NCBI GenBank assembly: GCA_903872255.1
Contig: CAIQJW010000054.1
Location: 1 to 11,604 of the forward strand
Origin: an uncultured delta proteobacterium
GTDB taxonomy: Bacteria > Desulfobacterota > Syntrophorhabdia > Syntrophorhabdales > Syntrophorhabdaceae
Reading direction: 5' to 3'
DNA length: 11,604 nt
Shown: piece by piece, positions 6,471 through 11,604 of the stretch
How the letters are laid out: each line of letters opens with the position of its first letter
Numbering within the stretch: the first letter of the stretch is position 1
Position numbers and translations under genes: made by a program
Notes under the pieces: model-generated
What the model saw: the letters and a program-made list of their open reading frames with translations, nothing else
Told to the model about the DNA's origin: nothing
Database searches by the model: none

Positions 6471-7052
6471 ATGCGAAAATTAAATGTCACAATAATTATG
6501 ATCCTCGCAGTACTCCTCGCGATGGCCTCAAATAGTGCGGCGGAGCAATATCGCCATCAAAAGACAGGCATCCTCTTTCCGGATACGATCAATAGCCTGA
6601 AACTTGTCAGGGCCACCGATTACGAGCCCCTCTACGCCGGGCTCGGGGTCGGTATCTCCTATCGTACGGACACGATGCGGGCGGATATTTTTCTCTATGA
6701 CCTGAAACGGGGGCCTATACCGGAAGGGGTGTTATCTCCGGTGATAGGCAAGGAATTCGACCAGGCGTTGAATGATATAACGGGAATGGAAAAACAGGGA
6801 ACGTACAAGAATGTATCCATCATAATTAAGAAAGAGACCGTACCGGTCGGACGCCTGAAATTCATCCACAGCGGCCTGACGTACGAACAGAATAACATCA
6901 AACTTATATCGCATCTTTATTTAACGGGGTACCAGGGCCTTTTTATGAAGCTCAGGATTACATATTTTTCAAATGCCCGGGAAACAGAAGAAGCCAACTA
7001 CGCGGCATTTCTCTCAAAAATAGACGATCTGACGCGTTCCCCATCCAAATGA
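6471..7052 (+). CDS. Conserved secreted protein of unknown function
   Basis: This 193-residue protein starts with a clear Sec signal peptide: Met-Arg-Lys, a hydrophobic stretch from about 6 to 19 and a likely signal peptidase I site after Ser-Ala-Ala (22-24). There is no lipobox cysteine and no further membrane segment, so the mature protein of about 169 residues should be periplasmic. The mature part contains FPDTINSLKLVRATDYEP and LGVGISYR, then ADIFLYDL, a pattern I associate with uncharacterised proteins of Gram-negative bacteria; no enzyme motif is visible. TAAGGA at 6458-6463, seven bases before the ATG, is a good ribosome site and overlaps the stop of the PH-domain gene, so the pair is probably translated from one mRNA. 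It converges on nadB, with 42 bases between stops. Confidence 0.8.
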   Translation: MRKLNVTIIMILAVLLAMASNSAAEQYRHQKTGILFPDTINSLKLVRATDYEPLYAGLGVGISYRTDTMRADIFLYDLKRGPIPEGVLSPVIGKEFDQALNDITGMEKQGTYKNVSIIIKKETVPVGRLKFIHSGLTYEQNNIKLISHLYLTGYQGLFMKLRITYFSNARETEEANYAAFLSKIDDLTRSPSK

Positions 7053-7094
7053 TCCGCGAGGTATCGGAACCTTTACATTTCTAACCTGGAACAA

Positions 7095-8666
7095 TTATTT
7101 TATGAAATGTGCCCCCCGGCTGACGTTGTTTTTCAGGGCGGCCTCTGCAACGATCCGGGCGGTCCTCACGCCGTTGCGCAGGTCGATAACCATGGGTACA
7201 AGTTGGGCCCTGCGGTAAAAATCATCGACGCGGTTCTTCAGATAGCCGATATCAGCCTGGGCACGCTCAAGCCTTCTTACCGTGCGGATAATGCCGACAT
7301 AGTTCCACATCGTCGATTTTATGCTCACCCAATCCTGCTGTATCAGCGCCGGGTCAGCCTCTTCGGTCCTTTCAGGGAACTGCCACGGGGGTACGTCGGA
7401 TTCCTTGTATGGTTTGTTGCCGTTGAAATTCCCGGCAATATCCTTCGCGGAGCGTATTCCCCATACGAGGCCTTCAAGGAGCGATGTTGACGCAAGCCTG
7501 TTGGCGCCGTGAAGTCCCGTTGCAGCAACCTCACCGGCGGCATAAAGACATTTGAGGGAAGTTTTCCCCCACGTGTCGACCTGTACGCCTCCGCAGCTGT
7601 AGTGAGCGGCGGGAACGACCGGGATCGGGACTTTCTGAATATCGATGTCGAAAGCCAGGCATCTTTCATATATCATCGGAAAGCGTTTCTTGACGTTGAT
7701 GTCCGTGTACGAGGCAATATCAAGATAAACATACGAATCTCCACGCTTCAGCATTTCCTCGTACATCGCGCGGCACACTTCGTCCCTCGGCGCGAGATCG
7801 CCGAGTTCAGAATATTTTGCCATAAACGGGACGCCGTCCTTTGTTTTGAGCCGCGCCCCTTCTCCCCGCAAGGCCTCCGAAATAAGAAAACCGTCGGAAT
7901 CTTTATGGAAAAGGGTCGTGGGATGGAATTGTATGTATTCCATATTGATAAGTCTCGCGCCTGCACGGTCGGCCATAGCGAAACCGTCCCCGGTCGCGAT
8001 CGGGGGGTTTGTGGTATGCTGGTATATCCGTCCGAGGCCGCCCGTTGCAAGCACGGTATAGGACGAGAAAACGCGCTCTACATTTCCCGTCTTGTTGTTG
8101 AGGACATACGCGCCAATGCATTGGGGTTCTTTGTAAAGTGCAACAGGGTTTATCGAATTGTGCGGTATTGTCAGGAGATCTATGGCGGTATGATCGGCAA
8201 AGGCGCGAATATTTTTGTATTCGCCCAGTTTGGCGACCAGCGCGGTCTCTATTGCCCGGCCGGTGGAATCTTTCGAATGCAGGATCCTTCTTCGCGAATG
8301 GCTGCCTTCCCGCGCGTATTCAAATTCGTCATCACCGGAACGTGAAAAAGGGACTCCTATCTTTTTGACGAGAAAGTCTTCAACCATACCCGGGCCTTCA
8401 TAGGCAATGATCTTGACGGCATCGGGGTTCGATATTCCGTCACCCGCCTGCATGATATCCTCGGCAAGAAGTTCGGGAGAATCCTCGAGACCCCGCGTGA
8501 CGATACCCCCCTGTGCATAGTTGGTATTGGATTCCTGGATCGAAGCGTCCTTGTTAAGAATAATGACATCGAGCCCAAGGTCGGCCGCCGAAATGGCGCA
8601 TGAAAGCCCGGCAATGCCCGAGCCGATCACCAACACATCGCAATAATATTTTTCATCCGTTTTCAT
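7095..8666 (-). CDS. nadB: L-aspartate oxidase NadB
   Basis: NadB is an FAD enzyme oxidising L-aspartate to iminoaspartate, the first step of de novo NAD synthesis; in anaerobes fumarate can replace oxygen as acceptor. The 523-residue protein has the N-terminal dinucleotide site VIGSGIAGLS, NYAQGGIV, the substrate segment REGSHSRRRILHSKDSTGRAIE, IQFHPTT, the active-site region PAAHYSCGGVQVD, and the HGANRLASTSLLEGLVWG motif with its catalytic arginine, which separates it from fumarate reductase and succinate dehydrogenase flavoproteins. The end is short: the chain stops just after RGAHF, where many family members continue with a tail. The ATG shares one base with the nadA stop (TGATG), a sign of translational coupling. 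Last gene of the nadC-nadA-nadB operon. Confidence 0.96.
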   Translation of the reverse strand: MKTDEKYYCDVLVIGSGIAGLSCAISAADLGLDVIILNKDASIQESNTNYAQGGIVTRGLEDSPELLAEDIMQAGDGISNPDAVKIIAYEGPGMVEDFLVKKIGVPFSRSGDDEFEYAREGSHSRRRILHSKDSTGRAIETALVAKLGEYKNIRAFADHTAIDLLTIPHNSINPVALYKEPQCIGAYVLNNKTGNVERVFSSYTVLATGGLGRIYQHTTNPPIATGDGFAMADRAGARLINMEYIQFHPTTLFHKDSDGFLISEALRGEGARLKTKDGVPFMAKYSELGDLAPRDEVCRAMYEEMLKRGDSYVYLDIASYTDINVKKRFPMIYERCLAFDIDIQKVPIPVVPAAHYSCGGVQVDTWGKTSLKCLYAAGEVAATGLHGANRLASTSLLEGLVWGIRSAKDIAGNFNGNKPYKESDVPPWQFPERTEEADPALIQQDWVSIKSTMWNYVGIIRTVRRLERAQADIGYLKNRVDDFYRRAQLVPMVIDLRNGVRTARIVAEAALKNNVSRGAHFIK

Positions 8667-9727
8667 CAGGTTATGGCAAGCATCCTTTCCAATGCGATTT
8701 TAGCATATTTTGCATCATCCGGGTGAACGGTTACCTCAGGCTGGGGCTTATCCTGGACGAGATTCTCCAGGACCTGAAGGAATTTGAGAGAAGTGACCTT
8801 GGCCATTTCCCGGCATCCCCATTCTTTAAGAGGTACGATCAGCTTATCGGGGTGATCGTCCTTAAGACGGTTCACAAAATTTATCTCTGTTCCGATGGCC
8901 CATTTGGAACCCGGCGCGGCAGCCTCGACCGTGCTCTTGATAAAACTCGTGGAGCCAACATAGTCAGAGCGCTGCACCACCTCGGATATGCATTCCGGGT
9001 GAACAATGATAGCGATGTCGCTTCCGTGCGTTTTCTTGACATCTGCCATATCGGATGGTTTAAAGGCGACGTGAACATAGCAGAAGCCGCGCCAGAGTAT
9101 GACCTTCTTGCCGGCAATGAACGAGGCATCCTTTTCAGCGATGTCCGTATACGGCTCCCACAGGAACATCTCGTCATCTGTTATCCCCATTGTATGCGCA
9201 GTGTTCCTGCCTAAGTTCTCGTCGGGGAAGAATAGTGGTATAGCACCCTGCGACAGGACGAAATTCATGGCCTTTGCGGCGTTTGCGGATGTGCAGACAA
9301 AGCCGTCATGCTTTCCGCAGAATGCCTTGAGATCGGCGCGTGAATTCACGTAAACAACTGGTATGATGCGCATGCCCGTTCCTTTAAGGAATGTCCATGC
9401 CTTTTCGACATCGTTTATTACCGCCATTTCCGCAAGGGGGCATTTTGCAGCGAGTTCGGGATGAAAGACCCTTTGGTGGGGCTGGCACAAAATTCTTGCC
9501 ATTTCGGCCATAAAAGAGACGGCGCAGAACACAATATACTTAGCATCCGCCTGGCGGGAAGCGTTTTGGGCCAGTTGCAGCGAATCACCCACAAAATCTG
9601 CGGCGCGTACGATGTTTATATTCTGGTAATAGTGGGCAAGGATAACAAGGTCTTTTCCCAGCGTTTCTCGGGCGGCGGCTATTCTCTCGTTTATTTTGTC
9701 TTGAGAGATCTGTTCGTCTTTAGTCAT
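8666..9727 (-). CDS. nadA: Quinolinate synthase NadA
   Basis: NadA condenses iminoaspartate with dihydroxyacetone phosphate to quinolinate, using a [4Fe-4S] cluster. From ATG 9727 the protein has 353 residues. Signatures are ILAHYYQ (29-35), DFVGDSL (44-50), FCAVSFMAE (67-75), CTSANA (145-150), FFPDENLG (166-173), GFCYVH (214-219), HPEC (243-246). Cys96, Cys216 and Cys305 have spacings of 120 and 89, matching within one residue the cluster ligands reported for Bacillus subtilis NadA (110, 230, 320), so this is the longer Bacillus-type form rather than the E. coli type. The start is set by its ATGA overlap with the nadC stop; the frame is open 64 codons further upstream, but that extension lies inside nadC and looks unlike protein. 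Confidence 0.96.
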   Translation of the reverse strand: MTKDEQISQDKINERIAAARETLGKDLVILAHYYQNINIVRAADFVGDSLQLAQNASRQADAKYIVFCAVSFMAEMARILCQPHQRVFHPELAAKCPLAEMAVINDVEKAWTFLKGTGMRIIPVVYVNSRADLKAFCGKHDGFVCTSANAAKAMNFVLSQGAIPLFFPDENLGRNTAHTMGITDDEMFLWEPYTDIAEKDASFIAGKKVILWRGFCYVHVAFKPSDMADVKKTHGSDIAIIVHPECISEVVQRSDYVGSTSFIKSTVEAAAPGSKWAIGTEINFVNRLKDDHPDKLIVPLKEWGCREMAKVTSLKFLQVLENLVQDKPQPEVTVHPDDAKYAKIALERMLAIT

Positions 9728-10545
9728 ATCCTGACCCCCTCGTGCAATAAACTCATATCGAGGGACCCCGCCGAATGGGTGAGCGCGCCGACAGATATGA
9801 AATCCACCCCGGTCATCGCAACCTCCCGCACCCGTTCGACCGTCATATTTCCGGATGCTTCGATGGCTATGCGCCCATCCACGAATTTCACCGCCTCTTT
9901 CATGGACGCGGTGTCCCAATTATCGAGCATGATCCGGTCGACGGCCGCCTCAACGGCTGCCTTAAGTTCATCCATGGAGCGGACCTCGACCTCGATGGGC
10001 ACTAAGGACGCCCCGCGGACGAGCATTACCGCCTCGCCTATCGATCCGGCGACCGCTATGTGATTTTCCTTGATAAGGGCCATTTCCGTAAGGTCACGCC
10101 GGTGATTGACCCCTCCTCCCATGACCACGGCGTATTTCTCCATGGCCCTCATCCCGGGGGTTGTCTTCCGGGTATCGAGTATCCGGGCCTTTGTGCCTGC
10201 CGCAGCCTCAACGAATGTTCTCGTGAGAGATGCAGTCCCCGATAATCTCTGGAGAATATTGAGGGCAACCCTTTCTCCGGTAAGGATCGCTCGCGTACGG
10301 CCCGTGATCGTGCTGATCGTTTCCCCGGGATATAGCGCGTCACCATCTTTCTTGAGTTCCATATACGTGATCTCTTGATCGAGAAATGAAAAGACCTCTC
10401 GTGCGAATCTCTGGCCGGCGAGCACCCCGGCCGCTTTTGCGATGATCTTTGCACTTGAGCGATGTTCGGAAGGAACTATGGAATTGGTCGTAATATCTTC
10501 GGTACCAACATCCTCCGTCAGAAATTCTTCGATCCCGGGCAACAT
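9724..10545 (-). CDS. nadC: Nicotinate-nucleotide pyrophosphorylase (carboxylating) NadC
   Basis: NadC converts quinolinate and PRPP to nicotinate mononucleotide, carbon dioxide and pyrophosphate. The 273-residue protein has the family pattern from its start: FLTEDVGTEDITT, LNILQRLSGTAS, the active-site ILDTRKTTPGMR followed by EKYAVVMGGGVNHR, then IKENH, IEVEV, IMLDNW, IEASGN and ISVGALTHSAGSLDMSL. ATG 10545 was chosen over an upstream in-frame ATG at 10614 because the longer form would begin upstream of the promoter and adds 23 non-family residues. There is no Shine-Dalgarno at 10545: a perfect TATAAT ends nine bases before it, so the transcript should begin within about five bases of the ATG. 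First gene of the NAD operon, overlapping nadA by four bases. Confidence 0.96.
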   Translation of the reverse strand: MLPGIEEFLTEDVGTEDITTNSIVPSEHRSSAKIIAKAAGVLAGQRFAREVFSFLDQEITYMELKKDGDALYPGETISTITGRTRAILTGERVALNILQRLSGTASLTRTFVEAAAGTKARILDTRKTTPGMRAMEKYAVVMGGGVNHRRDLTEMALIKENHIAVAGSIGEAVMLVRGASLVPIEVEVRSMDELKAAVEAAVDRIMLDNWDTASMKEAVKFVDGRIAIEASGNMTVERVREVAMTGVDFISVGALTHSAGSLDMSLLHEGVRI

Positions 10546-10554
10546 GGTGGAGAT

Positions 10555-10584
10555 ATTATAAAGTGAGCGTTCGACGCGAGTCAA
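10555..10584 (-). promoter_or_regulatory. sigma-70 promoter of the nadC-nadA-nadB operon
   Basis: On the minus strand, TTGACT (10584-10579, five of six consensus bases) is followed by an 18-base spacer and a perfect TATAAT (10560-10555). This is the best promoter in the window. Only nine bases separate the -10 from the nadC ATG, which predicts a transcript starting around 10550-10546, with little or no leader. Confidence 0.75.
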
Positions 10585-10611
10585 TGGAAGACTTGCCCCG
10601 GCGTGCCATTG
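10582..10611. repeat. Inverted repeat CAATGG-N18-CCATTG upstream of nadC
   Basis: CAATGG (10582-10587) and CCATTG (10606-10611) are perfect inverted copies, the first overlapping the -35 box of the nad promoter. A small palindrome GTGC-CATT-GCAC (10603-10614) overlaps the second copy. The position suits an operator for an NAD-responsive repressor, but it does not match a regulator site I know, and six-base repeats can arise by chance. Confidence 0.3.
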
Positions 10612-10623
10612 CACTCATTCCAC

Positions 10624-10652
10624 TTGACTTTATAGAGAAATTTTCATATGTT
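10624..10652 (+). promoter_or_regulatory. Promoter of the tRNA-Lys/tRNA-Glu unit
   Basis: TTGACT (10624-10629) is spaced 17 bases from TATGTT (10647-10652, four of six consensus bases). The predicted start near 10659 lies about six bases before the 5' end of tRNA-Lys, which fits a short tRNA precursor leader. It is divergent from the nad promoter. Confidence 0.6.
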
Positions 10653-10664
10653 AATGCACGTTTC

Positions 10665-10738
10665 GGGCCGTTAACTCAGCCTGGTAGAGTATCTGCCTTT
10701 TAAGCAGAGAGTCGAAGGTTCAAGTCCTTCACGGCCCA
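10665..10738 (+). tRNA. tRNA-Lys (anticodon TTT)
   Basis: The 74 bases fold as a full cloverleaf: acceptor GGGCCGT/ACGGCCC (seven pairs), D stem ACTC/GAGT with the loop containing GG, anticodon stem TCTGC/GCAGA with loop CTTTTAA, a five-base variable loop, and T stem GAAGG/CCTTC with TTCAAGT. The anticodon is TTT, reading lysine codons. The discriminator is A and CCA is not encoded. Only 11 bases separate it from the following tRNA-Glu, so both probably come from one precursor. Confidence 0.97.
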
Positions 10739-10749
10739 TATTTTTAGAA

Positions 10750-10824
10750 GTCCCCATCGTCTAGCCTGGTCCAGGACACCGGCCTTTCAAGCCGGCAACG
10801 GGGGTTCGAATCCCCCTGGGGACG
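10750..10824 (+). tRNA. tRNA-Glu (anticodon TTC)
   Basis: The 75 bases fold with acceptor GTCCCCA/TGGGGAC, D stem GTCT/GGAC (one G-T pair), anticodon stem CCGGC/GCCGG with loop CTTTCAA, and T stem GGGGG/CCCCC with TTCGAAT. The anticodon is TTC for glutamate and the discriminator is G, as in E. coli tRNA-Glu; CCA is not encoded. The tyrosine recombinase gene ends 35 bases beyond its 3' end, so the T-arm and acceptor half probably form the attachment core of an integrated element, with the tRNA kept intact. Confidence 0.97.
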
Positions 10825-10858
10825 CTTTTAACTCCCTGAAATCATTACATCACACCCC
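10825..10858. other. Junction between tRNA-Glu and the integrase: probable attachment-site end
   Basis: This short AT-rich gap joins the 3' end of tRNA-Glu to the integrase stop. A recombination core would normally cover the 3' part of the tRNA (for example from 10800) and extend to or just into this stretch. No second copy of the tRNA 3' end exists in the window, so the core boundaries cannot be set here; the label rests on the tRNA-integrase arrangement only. Confidence 0.45.
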
Positions 10859-11604
10859 CTATTTCTCGTTTCCTTTCCGTTTCCTTTTTGGTTTGAGGGG
10901 AACGACGTTATCCATGGCCTGAACAACGTCTAAAAGATGGTCGGCCCGTTCGTGGAAATATCGCATCGTAGACCTCGGGTCTTTATGCCTCATGAGTCGT
11001 TGAGCTATTTTCGGGTCCGTATGTACGGGGAGATTGGAACAAAATGAATGGCGGGTCGCTTCGTAAGATGGGAGGTCTGACCCGGATAGTCTGCGCCAGG
11101 CATCGGAGATAAACCACTGGGTATAGGGCTTCCCGGTTCCCGAATGTATGAACAGGTAATCGGCCGGAAACTTCCCCTTGATGTTTCGCTTCACTATTTC
11201 AAGGGCGGTATCGTTCAGCGGGATCGGGAGGATGGTTTCATTCTTTGTGCCGTCGCGCCACTTCGACCCTGACTTGCGCCGTTCGACCCATACGACCCGG
11301 TTGTCGATGTCAATGGACTTGACGAGGACCGCGACAACTTCCCCATGTCGAAGTCCAGTTTTCATCATGAATGTGTAAACGTCCCGATGTTCAGCGGGGA
11401 TTTTCTTTAATGCCTCGGCCTGTTGTTCGGGGGAAAGGGCGCGGGTCCGGCGGGAGTCATTCGTTTTCTTGACCTTGGGAAAGGCGGGCACTACCTCAAT
11501 AGTCCCTCTCGAATGTAGCCATGACATGAAGGTCCGCAGGGTGAACATGATATGCTTCACCGTTTTGCCTTTACGGTCTATCGTATCCTTGAACCGGGTC
11601 ATTA
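10859..11604 (-). CDS. Tyrosine recombinase/integrase, C-terminal 248 codons (runs off right edge)
   Basis: Site-specific recombinase of the phage-integrase family, probably catalysing excision and integration of an element at the neighbouring tRNA-Glu. The frame is open to the window edge; from the Met codon at 11602 the visible 247 residues hold the end of the core-binding domain (about 1-45) and the catalytic domain. Seen are TGLRHGE with catalytic Arg85, EATRHSF with Arg184, LMRHKD with His206, and STMRYFH with nucleophile Tyr215, then a basic lysine/arginine-rich tail. The position three before Arg184, usually His in HxxR, is Glu181 with Tyr180 before it; Y-E-x-T-R/K-H-S-F-like forms occur in integrases I know, so it is probably active. 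Members of this type are usually 350-400 residues, so 100 or more residues are outside. Its stop faces the tRNA, the usual orientation. Confidence 0.9.
   Translation of the reverse strand, partial: MTRFKDTIDRKGKTVKHIMFTLRTFMSWLHSRGTIEVVPAFPKVKKTNDSRRTRALSPEQQAEALKKIPAEHRDVYTFMMKTGLRHGEVVAVLVKSIDIDNRVVWVERRKSGSKWRDGTKNETILPIPLNDTALEIVKRNIKGKFPADYLFIHSGTGKPYTQWFISDAWRRLSGSDLPSYEATRHSFCSNLPVHTDPKIAQRLMRHKDPRSTMRYFHERADHLLDVVQAMDNVVPLKPKRKRKGNEK

Noticed and set aside
7053..7094. Bidirectional terminator between the secreted protein gene and nadB
   Set aside because: Only a four-pair AGGT/ACCT stem with a short, interrupted T stretch is present; too weak to call.
7509..8345. Long plus-strand open frame (278 codons) opposite nadB
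   Set aside because: It is antisense to a clear NadB, has no family resemblance and no ribosome site; explained by codon bias on the real strand. The same holds for antisense frames at 8600-9214 and 9461-10063.
9728..9919. Longer NadA start adding 64 residues
   Set aside because: The added stretch lies wholly inside nadC in another frame, is rich in Arg, Gly and His, and family similarity begins at the ATGA-overlapping start at 9727.
10546..10614. Upstream in-frame ATG giving NadC a 23-residue extension
   Set aside because: The extension would start upstream of the strong promoter that ends nine bases before ATG 10545, and its residues do not resemble the NadC N-terminus.
10825..10858. Rho-independent terminator after tRNA-Glu
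   Set aside because: The CTTTTAA just after the tRNA is short and the only preceding stem is the tRNA acceptor itself.
1..11604. CRISPR array, insertion sequences or rRNA
   Set aside because: No regularly spaced repeats, transposase signatures, terminal inverted repeats or rRNA-like sequence were seen.

Overview
This window looks like the chromosome of an anaerobic, deltaproteobacterium-like (Desulfobacterota-type) bacterium. The reasons are a plain MoeA beside a MoeA fused to a substrate-binding domain, a MOSC protein inside a molybdenum-cofactor operon, a Bacillus-type cysteine pattern in NadA and a NadB-based route to NAD. The taxonomic call is inference only; no database comparison was possible.

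Layout. Positions 1-184 (minus) hold the start of a PIN/NYN-like nuclease-domain gene that runs off the left edge. It is divergent from a tight plus-strand molybdenum-cofactor (Moco) cluster at 273-5883: moeA, moeA fused to a PBP-like domain, moaA, moaC, a MOSC protein and mogA. MoaA and MoaC make cyclic pyranopterin monophosphate from GTP, MogA adenylylates molybdopterin, and the two MoeA proteins insert the metal (molybdate or tungstate). Molybdopterin synthase (MoaD/MoaE) and nucleotide-attachment genes are not in the window. Next come two plus-strand genes, 5966-7052, behind their own promoter-like sequence: a membrane-anchored bacterial PH-domain protein and a conserved secreted protein of unknown function. 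Convergent to them is a minus-strand NAD operon, 10545 down to 7095, transcribed nadC-nadA-nadB with overlapping stop and start codons. A plus-strand tRNA-Lys/tRNA-Glu pair follows at 10665-10824. The right end (10859 to the edge, minus) is a tyrosine recombinase ending 35 bases from the tRNA-Glu, the usual arrangement at one end of an integrated genetic element.

Most of the window is orderly housekeeping metabolism, and I found no convincing new multi-gene system. The best leads are four. (1) Three genes (PIN-like, moeA, nadC) each have a -10-like hexamer ending exactly 9 bases before the ATG, suggesting leaderless mRNAs. (2) Two different MoeA proteins sit in tandem, one with a ligand-binding domain. 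(3) A GC-rich hairpin is built from the last codons of moaA, which encode the C-terminal Gly-Gly. (4) The edge of a tRNA-Glu-associated mobile element lies at the right, with its cargo outside the window.
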